From: Fontisphaera persica
Lineage (GTDB): Bacteria; Verrucomicrobiota; Verrucomicrobiia; Limisphaerales; Fontisphaeraceae
Reading direction: 5' to 3'
Length of the DNA stretch: 64,000 nt
NCBI RefSeq assembly: GCF_024832785.1
Contig: NZ_CP116615.1
Location: 3,224,001 to 3,288,000, forward strand
The notes under the pieces were generated by a model that was not told the DNA's origin, searched no databases, and saw only the letters and a program-made list of their open reading frames with translations. Numbering within the stretch: position 1 is the stretch's first letter; every line of letters starts with the position of its first letter. Both the position numbers and the translations under genes were made by a program. Positions 42,203-50,890 of the stretch are shown here, piece by piece.

Positions 42203-44182
42203 ATGTCAGAAACGAACTTACGCGCTGAATTTGAAAAACTGGCCATACAGGGCAAGATTTTAACCAAGCATGTGGAGCCTTTGGTGGCGCTGACCGAGAA
42301 CCGGTATTGCTACCACAAGCACTGGGGCTTTGGCAAAATCACGACGGTGGACACCGTCTTTGCGCGTTTTGCCATTGATTTCAAAGACCGCCCCAATCAC
42401 CAGATGGACCTCAACTTCGCGGCGGAAACGTTAAAGCCCATCCCGCCCACCCATATCCTGGCCCGCAAGGCCATGAATCTGGAGGAATTGCGCCAAATGG
42501 CGGCCTTGCACCACCTGGAGCTGATTAAACTGGTGCTCAACAGCTTTGGCGGCAAGGCCAGCCTCGACCAGATTCAACAGCTTCTGGTGCCGGATGTCAT
42601 CAACGCGGACTGGCGCAAATGGTGGGAGGCGGCCCGTGCCGAGATGAAAAAGGACGGCCACTTCATCATCCCCGTTAAAAAGACCGACCCCATTATCTAC
42701 AAAGAGGAAACCGTCTCCCCGCGGGAGCGGCTGTTACAAGAGTTTCGGACGGCCAAGGGCCTCAAGGCGCGCAATGCCGTCGCGCAACAAATGCTCCGCT
42801 CCCTGTCCGACCTGCCGGAGCCGGAAGCCCTGGTCAAGGAAGTGTGTGCCGCGTTGAATGCTGAGATTGTCAATTACCAGCGCACCCAGCCGGCCACGGC
42901 GCTGGACGCCATTTTTACCCGGGACGATTTGCGCAAGGCGGTGAACCTGCCCGCTGAGCCGGGCGAGGTGACCGAGGCCGCCATATGGAATCAATCGGAA
43001 GCGCAGGTGGCGGCGGTATTGGAGGCGGCCCCGGCCCCCCGGCATCGCCGCATGTTGCAATCCTTCCAGGCCGCGCACCCGGAAACGTGGGCGCAGGACT
43101 TGCTGGCGGCCATCAACGGCGTGTCCGTCAAGCTGGTGACAGAGCTGGCCCATATCCTCTTGCATGAGCACAAGCTGGATGAATTGAAGATGTGCCTCTC
43201 CCGGCTTATCAGCCAGCATCAGGCCAGCAGCGACCTGCTGCTCTGGCTGGCCAAGGAGCGCTCGGATACTTTTGCCGACATCCTGGGCCCGGAAGTCTTC
43301 CGGGCCATGCTCTCGGCCATCGAGCGCGACCAGTTCAGCGAGCGCAAGAGCAACCGGCTCCGGGATTACATCGTGGATGACCAGGAGTTGCTGGTGGAGC
43401 TGATTAGCTCGGCGGACATTGAGGTCATCAAAGACCTCACGCGCGCCTTGCAGCTTAGTCCCTGCTTTGACGACATGGACAAGCGCTCGCTGCTCGCCCG
43501 GATTGTCAAGAGCTACCCGGACATGCAATCCCTGATTACGGGCGAACAGACCCGGCAGGACAATTACTTTCTGGTGTCGTGGGAAAGCCTGGAGCGCCGC
43601 CGCAATGAATACAATGAGCTGGTGCAGAAGAAAATCCCGGCCAATGCCCGTGAAATTGCCATCGCCCGCAGTTACGGCGACCTGCGCGAAAACCACGAAT
43701 ACAAGGCGGCCAAGGAAATGCAAAAGCTCCTCATGCGCCGCAAGGCCGAGCTGGAGCACCAGATTCAACATGCCCGCGGCACCGATTTTGCCAATGCCTC
43801 CACCGAGGCGGTCAGCATCGGCACCCGCGTGACCGTCACGGACCTCGAAACCCAGCACGTCGAGACTTACACCATCCTGGGCGCATGGGATACCGATGCC
43901 GACCGCGGCATCGTCAGCTATCTCTCCCCCATTGGCAAGGCCCTCATCGGCAAAAAAGTGGGCGAGGAAGCGGAAATCGAGGGTGAACACCATCACAACC
44001 GCCGCTTCCGCATCGAGTCCATTACCCGCGCTTTTGAGCCAGAGGCGGAGCCGGCCACCGCACCCCTTGCGGCGCCGGTCATCCCCGCTTCCCCGCCGGC
44101 GGAGGCCGCCCCCGCCGGAACCGACGCGGCCTTGCCAGACAAGGCGTCGGCCATGTCGGCCCCGCAAACGCAAAACGCCTGA
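42203..44182 (+). CDS. greA: GreA-type transcript cleavage factor with long N-terminal extension
   Basis: GreA rescues backtracked RNA polymerase by stimulating transcript cleavage and is normally about 158 residues. This 659-residue protein has the GreA coiled-coil (IPANAREIAIARSYG) with the functional acidic tip DLRENHEYKAAKE (Asp493, Glu496). The C-terminal FKBP-like domain reads VSIGTRVTVTDLETQ through SPIGKALIGKKVGEEAEIE. About 460 residues precede it: a small beta domain (NRYCYHKHWGFGKITTVDT) followed by helical repeats. Chlamydial GreA has a similar length and layout, so this looks like a PVC-superphylum form. Ala/Pro-rich tail. ATG 42203 was chosen over one at 42170. Confidence 0.88.
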   Translation: MSETNLRAEFEKLAIQGKILTKHVEPLVALTENRYCYHKHWGFGKITTVDTVFARFAIDFKDRPNHQMDLNFAAETLKPIPPTHILARKAMNLEELRQMAALHHLELIKLVLNSFGGKASLDQIQQLLVPDVINADWRKWWEAARAEMKKDGHFIIPVKKTDPIIYKEETVSPRERLLQEFRTAKGLKARNAVAQQMLRSLSDLPEPEALVKEVCAALNAEIVNYQRTQPATALDAIFTRDDLRKAVNLPAEPGEVTEAAIWNQSEAQVAAVLEAAPAPRHRRMLQSFQAAHPETWAQDLLAAINGVSVKLVTELAHILLHEHKLDELKMCLSRLISQHQASSDLLLWLAKERSDTFADILGPEVFRAMLSAIERDQFSERKSNRLRDYIVDDQELLVELISSADIEVIKDLTRALQLSPCFDDMDKRSLLARIVKSYPDMQSLITGEQTRQDNYFLVSWESLERRRNEYNELVQKKIPANAREIAIARSYGDLRENHEYKAAKEMQKLLMRRKAELEHQIQHARGTDFANASTEAVSIGTRVTVTDLETQHVETYTILGAWDTDADRGIVSYLSPIGKALIGKKVGEEAEIEGEHHHNRRFRIESITRAFEPEAEPATAPLAAPVIPASPPAEAAPAGTDAALPDKASAMSAPQTQNA

Positions 44183-44310
44183 CCTTCGGCGGCCTATGAC
44201 GCTGCGCCGGCCCTGCGCCGCTCCCCCGGGCGCAAGGCGCACCGGATGACGTGACATTTTGTCTCGGCGCGGGATTGCCATTTTCTCCGGCTCATGATTT
44301 TCTGAGCGGC

Positions 44311-45636
44311 ATGAAAACCCTTTGCTGCGCGCTCCTCGGCGGGCTGGCTTTCGCACTGTTTGCAGGTGAAACCGTGGTTTTCCAGGCCCGTGATTTTGAT
44401 TCTCCCCCCGAAGCGGCCGGCTGGCGTCCTTTCAGTCCACGCGACGAAACCCGGCCCCTCTGCACCGTGGCCAGGCGCGGCGGCCGCAGTGGCAGCGCCC
44501 TCCAAATCGCCAGCGGCGGCAACCTCGCGGCCTTTGGCGGATGGCGCACGGAAATCCAAGGGCTGACCGGCGGCGCCGTGTATCAGTTCTCCGCCTGGTG
44601 CCGCACCACCGGCGTGCCCCTCGAACGCCGTTCGGTCATCGCCCGGCTCGAATGGCAGGACGCCCGCGGCCGCCAGGCACGTCCCCCGGATTATGCCATT
44701 GACACGGCGCGTGAGGGCCGCTGGATGCGGATGGAATACACCACCCGCATCCCTACCAACGCCACCGCCGTCAAACTTGAGCTGGCGCTGGCCTTTGCGC
44801 CAAACGGCGTGGTGTGGTGGGACGATGTGGAGCTGCGCCAACTGCCCGCCATGCCGCAGCGGCCGGTGCGCCTGCTCACCGTTTATCTCCGCCCCCGGAA
44901 CACGGGCGGCCCGGCGCAAAGCGTGGAAGAGTTTTGCCGGCTGGTGGAAGCGGCCAAGCCTCCCTTGGATTTGGTGTGCCTGCCGGAGGGCATCACCGTC
45001 ATTGGCACCGGCAAAACTTATGCGGAGGTGAGCGAAACCGTGCCCGGCCCCACCACGGAGCGGCTGGGACGCCTGGCCCAGAAACTCCGGTGCTATGTGG
45101 TGGCCGGCCTGTATGAGCGGGTGGGCCATGTCGTGTACAACACCGCCGTCCTGGTCAACCGGGAGGGGCGCCTGGTGGGCAAATATCGCAAAACCCATCT
45201 CCCACGCGAGGAATGGGAAGCGGGCATCACACCGGGAAACGAGTACCCGGTTTTCACCACCGACTTCGGCCGGGTGGGCTTGATTATTTGTTACGACTTG
45301 CAATTCCCCGAGCCTTCGCGGGCCATGGCGGCCCGGGGCGCGGAAATTCTGGTCCTGCCCATCTGGGGTGGCAGTGACGTGCTGGCCCGGGCGCGCGCCA
45401 TTGAAAACAGTGTGTACCTGATTTCCGCGACGTATGACATGCGCAGCTTCATCGTGGACCCCACCGGCGCCATTCTCGCCGAAGCCACGCCAGAGCAGCC
45501 CGTGGCCCGCGCGGACATTGATTTGGAGGCCCAGTTCTTCCTGCCGTGGAATGGCAACATGAAAACCCGCACGTGGAAAGAATGGCGGCCCGATTTGCCC
45601 ATCACCCCGCCCCCGCCAGACGCGCGGGGACGTTGA
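44311..45636 (+). CDS. Exported nitrilase-fold amidohydrolase with N-terminal beta-sandwich domain
   Basis: The 441-residue protein has a signal peptide (LCCALLGGLAFALFAGE), an N-terminal beta domain of about 170 residues (GRSGSALQIASGGNLAAF, VWWDDVELRQLP) like carbohydrate-binding modules, and a carbon-nitrogen hydrolase domain. The catalytic triad is intact: Glu226 in CLPEGI, Lys294 in KYRKTHLP and Cys327 in LIICYDLQFPE. Most nitrilase-superfamily enzymes are cytoplasmic; the export signal and CBM-like domain point to a substrate outside the cell, perhaps an amide or an amino sugar derivative. The start at 44311 is supported by the signal peptide. Confidence 0.85.
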   Translation: MKTLCCALLGGLAFALFAGETVVFQARDFDSPPEAAGWRPFSPRDETRPLCTVARRGGRSGSALQIASGGNLAAFGGWRTEIQGLTGGAVYQFSAWCRTTGVPLERRSVIARLEWQDARGRQARPPDYAIDTAREGRWMRMEYTTRIPTNATAVKLELALAFAPNGVVWWDDVELRQLPAMPQRPVRLLTVYLRPRNTGGPAQSVEEFCRLVEAAKPPLDLVCLPEGITVIGTGKTYAEVSETVPGPTTERLGRLAQKLRCYVVAGLYERVGHVVYNTAVLVNREGRLVGKYRKTHLPREEWEAGITPGNEYPVFTTDFGRVGLIICYDLQFPEPSRAMAARGAEILVLPIWGGSDVLARARAIENSVYLISATYDMRSFIVDPTGAILAEATPEQPVARADIDLEAQFFLPWNGNMKTRTWKEWRPDLPITPPPPDARGR

Positions 45637-45947
45637 AGCCCGGGGAGACACCCGGCATGGAGCCGGCGAAAACGGTTGGCGCAGAAACCCGTACCCCCTG
45701 GCCATTGCTCCCACCGGGGTTGGGAGTTACGGGCGGGGAATGGTTTGCTTGTCTCCCTTGACTTCTGCCGAAGTGAGGCAACTTTTGGGCATGATGCCCG
45801 CTGCCTGCTCCTTGCGCCCGCACACCTTTGGGCGGGCTGGTTTCCATGCCAGCCCCTCAGAATCCCTGCGGCGTCTCACCTCGCCAACGGGCGGCGTGGC
45901 TGTTCAGCGCCCATGCAAATCGTCGCCATAATCCACCACCGTTGCTT
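45637..45947 (+). other. Potentially structured leader upstream of the core-MetE gene
   Basis: A 311-base gap with nested hairpins: AGGCA/TGCCT (45776-45780/45802-45806) enclosing GGGCAT/ATGCCC (45787-45792/45794-45799), then GGGCTGG/CCAGCCC (45834-45840/45849-45855). A competing pairing GCCCG/CGGGC (45816-45820/45833-45837) overlaps the last stem. This could be a regulatory leader, but it does not fit the consensus of SAM, SAH or cobalamin riboswitches that I know. TTGACT at 45758 lacks a matching -10 box. Confidence 0.35.
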
Positions 45948-47138
45948 ATGTTCACTGTAACGCAAAACCTGATGATTCCCTCCACCGTCACCGGCTCATG
46001 GCCGCGCCCGCGCTGGTTTGATATGAGCATGTGGGGCAAGCCGCTGGACTCCTGCATGATGGACGTGCGCTATCGCGAAAAATTTCAAGATGCGTTGGCG
46101 GTGGTCATCAGCGACCAGCAACGCGCCGGGCTGGACATCCTGACCAACGGCGACTACCACCTCGATGAGGACATGGCCGGGCGGGCCTGGCATCACTACC
46201 CCCTGCAACGCTGGACGGGCCTGGAGGGCGATTACATGCAAGCTGCTGAAACGCGCTCGGCCTGGTTGCGCTATCCGCCCGGCACGTTGCTGCATGAGAT
46301 TTACACCGGCTGGCGCTGGCCGCGGGTGGTGGACAAGATTGAGCATCGCCCGCTCGACTACGCCAAGCTCTGGCGCATGGCGCAGGCCAAGACCGCCAAA
46401 CCGGTGCGTTTTGGCACGTGCTGCTCGCAGGTCATGTCCCTGTTTCTGGACATCCACACCCCCAAATACAAGGACATGCGGCAGGTAATCTGGGATTTGG
46501 CCGAGGCCATGAACAAAGAGCTGTTGGCGCTGCGCGACGCCGGCTGCAAGTGCATCCAAATCGAGGAGCCCTGCCTCCACTTCCTGGCCAATACCTACGG
46601 GCCGGACCATGAAAAGGTGAAATTCATGCTCGAGGCCTACAACCGCGAGGTGCAGGGGCTGGACGATGTGGAAATCTGGATTCACACCTGCTGGGGCAAT
46701 CCCAACATGCAGCGCGTGATGGAAAACACCAGTTACGCCGCCTCCATGGAGTTGTACCTGAACCAATGCCGGGGCGATGTGTGGACAGTGGAGATGCGCG
46801 ACCGCAATCTGCAGGACCTGGAGCTGTTTGAGCGCTTCAAGGACAGCAAGAAAAAGGTGTGCATTGGCGTGGTCAGTCATCGCACCCTGCAGGCCGACCG
46901 CCCGGAGGAAGTGGCCGAAGTCATCCGCAAGGCGCTCAAATACATTCCGCCGGAACGGCTGATTGTGTCGAGCGACTGCGGCTTTGGCCGGCAGGGCTGC
47001 AACCGGGAAATTGCGTTCTACAAGGCCTCTGCCATCGCGCAGGGCGCCAATATCATCCGCCGGGAACTGGGGCTGCCCACCACCTACGTGCCCGCCGCGG
47101 ACCCGGCGCTGCAAATAGACGTGGTGCCCAAGGACTGA
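45948..47138 (+). CDS. Cobalamin-independent methionine synthase-like protein (catalytic domain only)
   Basis: A 396-residue protein equivalent to the C-terminal barrel of MetE; the N-terminal half of full MetE (about 750 residues) is absent. The zinc ligands are all present in order: His246 and Cys248 (IHTCWG), Glu282 (VWTVEMRDR) and Cys344 (SSDCGFG). The N-terminus has STVTGSWPRP, the entry to the barrel. Core-MetE proteins transfer methyl groups to thiols, in some archaea from methylcobamide proteins, so homocysteine methylation is plausible but the methyl donor is unknown. The start at 45948 was chosen because upstream in-frame sequence is not protein-like. Confidence 0.82.
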   Translation: MFTVTQNLMIPSTVTGSWPRPRWFDMSMWGKPLDSCMMDVRYREKFQDALAVVISDQQRAGLDILTNGDYHLDEDMAGRAWHHYPLQRWTGLEGDYMQAAETRSAWLRYPPGTLLHEIYTGWRWPRVVDKIEHRPLDYAKLWRMAQAKTAKPVRFGTCCSQVMSLFLDIHTPKYKDMRQVIWDLAEAMNKELLALRDAGCKCIQIEEPCLHFLANTYGPDHEKVKFMLEAYNREVQGLDDVEIWIHTCWGNPNMQRVMENTSYAASMELYLNQCRGDVWTVEMRDRNLQDLELFERFKDSKKKVCIGVVSHRTLQADRPEEVAEVIRKALKYIPPERLIVSSDCGFGRQGCNREIAFYKASAIAQGANIIRRELGLPTTYVPAADPALQIDVVPKD

Positions 47139-47180
47139 GCTGGCGCGGGCGCCACGGTCTCAGGCCCGCCCTGCCGCGCC

Positions 47181-48236
47181 TCACTCAAACAAATCTTTGT
47201 GCGCGTGAATGCGCGCCTGCATGTATTTGACAATCGGCAGGGCGCGCGCGAGCAGATTTTTTTCCGTCTGCCCCCAAAAGGTGTCCAGGGTCACCCGGGC
47301 CACCGCCACCACGTCGCCGTTGCGGTCGCGCAACGGCATGAACACCGTGGCATCGTCCTTGCCCCACTGATGGTAAATCGTGCCCCGGGCCAGAATGTCA
47401 GCCACGGCCTTGCTGCCGGGTTGCCCCCGCTCTTTGGGGTCCGTGGAGGCAATCACCTGCGGCTCCTGCTGGCCGGGCGGCGTGGCGCAAATTTGCAGTC
47501 CCAGCAGCCGCGGGTATTTCTGCATGGTCTCCCGGAGGATGACGTCCGCGAGCGCCTCGCGCGGGCTGTAAATGACCACGGCGTCGGCAAAATAACTGAC
47601 GGAATCGGACATGGTCCAGAAACCCACCTTGCCGCTCTTGAAGGTGTTGTCGGTGATGAAATTGCCCAGGGGCTGGCCGTTGAAGGAGCACACGAAGCGG
47701 TTGCCTTTGGCCTCCACTTTCAGCTCGTGCCATTGTTGAAGCGGCACAGGCACATTGTTGCCCACCGGCGGCGTGCGGCGGCCGTCCACCACCGCGTAGA
47801 ACCGCACATTGCCATCCTTGGCGTTGGCGCGCAGCACGTACATGTTTTTCTCGTCCTGCGCCCGGAACACAATGCCTGCCATCTGCTCCTCCTCACCGCC
47901 CACCACCTTGAAACGCACCCGGAAGGTGAAATCCTCAAAAGTCTCGCCCTCATAAAGCAGCACTGGAAACCGCTCCTCGCCTTTGATGCGGGACATCTGG
48001 CCCAGCACCGGCCGCGTGCCGCCGGCCGCCGCGCCCGTCGGCGTGAGCTTTTCCGCGTCCGGGCCGGCATCGCGCACAATCTCCCACTGGCCGGGCGCGC
48101 CCTGGCCCACCACCACACTGCGGAAACCCTTGGGGGTTTCCCCGACCAGCGTGCCGGCAAAATCAAACTTAAGCTCTGCGCCGGGAAGCAGGTGCGCGAT
48201 TCCCAGTGCCACAGCCATTGTGCAAAACCATTTCAT
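47181..48236 (-). CDS. Secreted protein with LamG/3-keto-glycoside-hydrolase-like domain and a sensor-like C-terminal domain
   Basis: A 351-residue protein with a short signal peptide (CTMAVALGIAHLLPGAE). Residues 25-225 look like a DUF1080/LamG-type jelly roll (FEDFTFRVRFKVVGGEEEQMAGIVFRA, VPVPLQQWHELKVEAKGNRF, SGKVGFWTMSDSVSYFADAVV). The last 125 residues differ: ALADVILRETMQKYPRLLGLQI, then TIYHQWGKDDATVFMPLRDRNGDVVAVARVTLD resembles a small PAS/Cache-like ligand domain, unusual after a jelly roll. It has no neighbour on the same strand and is convergent with the MetE-like gene. Confidence 0.6.
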   Translation of the reverse strand: MKWFCTMAVALGIAHLLPGAELKFDFAGTLVGETPKGFRSVVVGQGAPGQWEIVRDAGPDAEKLTPTGAAAGGTRPVLGQMSRIKGEERFPVLLYEGETFEDFTFRVRFKVVGGEEEQMAGIVFRAQDEKNMYVLRANAKDGNVRFYAVVDGRRTPPVGNNVPVPLQQWHELKVEAKGNRFVCSFNGQPLGNFITDNTFKSGKVGFWTMSDSVSYFADAVVIYSPREALADVILRETMQKYPRLLGLQICATPPGQQEPQVIASTDPKERGQPGSKAVADILARGTIYHQWGKDDATVFMPLRDRNGDVVAVARVTLDTFWGQTEKNLLARALPIVKYMQARIHAHKDLFE

Positions 48237-48434
48237 CGGCGGCCAACATAGCAAAATACCCGCAGCGGACAAGGGATGATTGTGTCCGTGAAGCGGGTCC
48301 GCCATGGGTGGGCATGACCAAAAATTGCGCTTTTAAGGCCGGGCCGCCTGTGTTACAAACAGGCTACCAATGCCAGCAGCCCCTCGCTGCTCGAGCGCGG
48401 GCAGTCCCGCGAGACGTCCTTGGTTGACCGGGCC

Positions 48435-50012
48435 ATGTATATCATCTGCAGCACCTGTGGCAGTGCCAATCCGGCCACCAGCACCACCTGCTGGAAGTGC
48501 AGCATGCCGCTGGCGCCCCGCGAGGAGCCGCCCCAGACCAACGCTCCCCACCCCGCCACCCCGCGCCCGCCCACCGCCGCGCCGGCCTCGACGGACAAAC
48601 CTTCCTCCACGGGCGGCGTGGGCCCGGCCATGGTCACGGCCGAAACCCTGCAGTTCACCACCGCCTCCTACACCACCCGCACCCGGGTGGCCGGCGAAGC
48701 CCCCCTCAGCCTGGCTTTGAATTTCCCCGCCCCGCTGTGGATGGGCGAACCCGCCACCTTGCAACTGGAACTGCGCAACCTCATCAGCAAACCCATTGAA
48801 AATGTGGAGGTCAGCCTGCTCTCGCGGGCCTTTCGCGAAACGCTCAGCGAATCTTTTCCCCTCCTGCCGGGACGCGAAATGCTGCGTTTCCCGCTCAAAG
48901 CCATCCCGGCCGCCACCGGCCAATTCCTGCTTACGTGCACCGTCAAGCTGCGCAGCGGCGGACAGGTGAAGAATTACATTGGCGCCCGCGTAATCTGGGT
49001 CAATCCCGTTCCTGCCCCAGAGCAGTACCCGCTGCTGCCCGAGCGGGTGAAGGTCAACCGCGGCGCCACGGGCACGCATCTTCGCGCCGTATGCGAGGCC
49101 ACCCCGGCCGCCGCGCCGCCCGTCCTGGCGAATTGGGACGCCGTGCAGGCCGTGACCCTGCCGGAGATGTACGAGCCGTTGGAGCTGGGGCTGGACTACC
49201 AGCTCAGCGTTTCGGCCCTGGAGGAAGGCTCGCAACGGCAGGAGCTTTACATTCCCCGCCTGTTCATCACCAACGCCCAAACCGGCACCAAACTCAAACT
49301 CAATCCCGCCAATCCCGACGAAGGCAAGGGCATTCATCTGGTGGCGCGGCCCACGTTCAAAATCGGCCGCTCCCGGCTGGACAGCGACTACGTCACCTGG
49401 TTCTGGCCGCGCAGCCACGCCAATGATGAGCGCACCCGCCACATCAGCCGCGTCCATGTCATCCTGGAAATCCGCGACGGCCGCCCCATGCTGCGAGACG
49501 GCGGCAGCGTGGCCGGGTCCAATTACGACGGCCAGCCGCTGAGCGTGGAAAAATGGGAGCCGATTCTGCGCCGGGCCACGCTGGTGCTGGCCGGAGAATA
49601 TTACCTGGAAATCCACCCCACCCCGGGAGCGTCCACCGGCCCGCTGGTCATTAAAAACCTGCAGCTTTGGAACGGCCCGCATGATGCGCCGCCGCCCCCG
49701 TTGCGGGGGGCCATCCACTTCACCCCCATGAACACCCAGGTGGCCCATCATGACGCGATTTGGCTGTTCAGCGACGCCTCCTTTGGAACCAGCCGCTCCA
49801 ATGCGCTGGTGCTGCCGGACACCCAGGGGGTGGGAGAAATCCAGGGCCGGTTTCATTACGCCTGCGGGGCGTTCTGGCTGGAGAACGTGGCCCGGAATGA
49901 GATGGTGCGGGTGAATTATTATGCGCTTAAACCCGGAGAAGTAGCTCCACTTATCAATGGCCAGTTGGTGCAATTAGGCAAAGTCAATTATCACGTGGAA
50001 ATTCTGACGTGA
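48435..50012 (+). CDS. Zinc-ribbon and FHA-domain protein
   Basis: The 525-residue protein opens with a double-knuckle zinc ribbon (ICSTCGSANPATSTTCWKC), then a Pro/Ala linker. A beta-rich domain follows with VEVSLLSRAFRETLSESF, and then a forkhead-associated domain around residues 310-400: FKIGRSRLDSDY, HISRVHVILEIRDGRPMLRDG and SNYDGQPL. FHA domains bind phosphothreonine, so it may be read by a Ser/Thr kinase pathway. No kinase is nearby. ATG 48435 starts directly at the zinc ribbon. Unknown role; it heads a run of five plus-strand genes. Confidence 0.75.
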   Translation: MYIICSTCGSANPATSTTCWKCSMPLAPREEPPQTNAPHPATPRPPTAAPASTDKPSSTGGVGPAMVTAETLQFTTASYTTRTRVAGEAPLSLALNFPAPLWMGEPATLQLELRNLISKPIENVEVSLLSRAFRETLSESFPLLPGREMLRFPLKAIPAATGQFLLTCTVKLRSGGQVKNYIGARVIWVNPVPAPEQYPLLPERVKVNRGATGTHLRAVCEATPAAAPPVLANWDAVQAVTLPEMYEPLELGLDYQLSVSALEEGSQRQELYIPRLFITNAQTGTKLKLNPANPDEGKGIHLVARPTFKIGRSRLDSDYVTWFWPRSHANDERTRHISRVHVILEIRDGRPMLRDGGSVAGSNYDGQPLSVEKWEPILRRATLVLAGEYYLEIHPTPGASTGPLVIKNLQLWNGPHDAPPPPLRGAIHFTPMNTQVAHHDAIWLFSDASFGTSRSNALVLPDTQGVGEIQGRFHYACGAFWLENVARNEMVRVNYYALKPGEVAPLINGQLVQLGKVNYHVEILT

Positions 50013-50119
50013 GCCGCGCTTTGGCGTTGAAGCGGAGGGAGAAAACTGCTAACGTCTTCCTGAACACGCAGGCGGCTGCAGACGTCAAAACTGTGGCCTC
50101 CTGAGGGGAAGCCCAAACG

Positions 50120-50887
50120 ATGACGCAGGGCGATGAAACACTGTTCTGGCTGGTGGTGGCGCTTCTGGCCACGGTGGTAATGTTTGGCACCGTGTGCTCT
50201 TACCTGCTGGCGCGCCATCTCTGGCAGCGGCGGCGGGAGAAGGTGGAGCCGGTGTTTTTCTTTCATCCCTTCAAGTCGGCGACGGCGTCCTTTCCTTTTC
50301 CGGGAGATTATCCCTGCCGCTGGCTGGCCATCAAAACCCGGTACCCGGCGGCGGTGTTGGAGGCGCTGCCCATCACGCGGGCCACGCCCTGCTCATGGGA
50401 GGAAGGATTGGCGCGGACGTTTGACCGCAAGCTGTTTGTGTCCCCCCCGATTAACGGCTGGATTCTGGTGCTGGGAGGGGCGCTGCCGGACCCGGCGACG
50501 GACATTGACCAATGTTATCTTTTCCTGACCAACCTCAGCCGCAAACTGGGTCACGTGCAGTTTTTTAACATGAACCGCACGCTGCAACATCATGCCTGGG
50601 CGATGGTGGACAAAGGGCAGGTCCTGCGCGCCTACGCCTGGAGCGGGCAAACGGTTTGGAATGAAGGCCAGATGACCCCCGCTGAACTTGACCTTGAGCT
50701 GGCCTGTTACGATTACGGCGAATCTCCCCGGCCCCGCCGTGACCGGCAAAACCCGCTGGCCGCCACCACCGAGCGGGTGCCCCTGCTGGCCGCCCGCTGG
50801 GGCATGGACCCGGCGGCGCTCAGCCGCTGTCTGACCGAAGACCGGGTGGGGCTGGCGGGAGAATTGCGCCTGTTCAACCAGGATTAA
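50120..50887 (+). CDS. Membrane-anchored protein of unknown family
   Basis: A 255-residue protein with one N-terminal transmembrane helix (TLFWLVVALLATVVMFGTVCSYLLA) and a soluble domain. Conserved-looking segments are GWILVLGGALPDPATD, LSRKLGHVQFFNMNRTLQHHAWAMVDKG and RAYAWSGQTVWNEGQMTPAE. I believe I have seen this domain in other uncharacterised bacterial proteins but cannot name it. GAGGGGAA precedes the ATG by about 8 bases. It is 3 bases from the next gene, so the two are co-transcribed. Confidence 0.7.
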   Translation: MTQGDETLFWLVVALLATVVMFGTVCSYLLARHLWQRRREKVEPVFFFHPFKSATASFPFPGDYPCRWLAIKTRYPAAVLEALPITRATPCSWEEGLARTFDRKLFVSPPINGWILVLGGALPDPATDIDQCYLFLTNLSRKLGHVQFFNMNRTLQHHAWAMVDKGQVLRAYAWSGQTVWNEGQMTPAELDLELACYDYGESPRPRRDRQNPLAATTERVPLLAARWGMDPAALSRCLTEDRVGLAGELRLFNQD

Positions 50888-50890
50888 ATT

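Noticed and set aside
45637-45947. A known SAM, SAH or cobalamin riboswitch
   Set aside because: The conserved cores I know for these classes (including the B12 box and the SAH GAGGAGCG element) are absent, so only a generic structured-leader note was kept.
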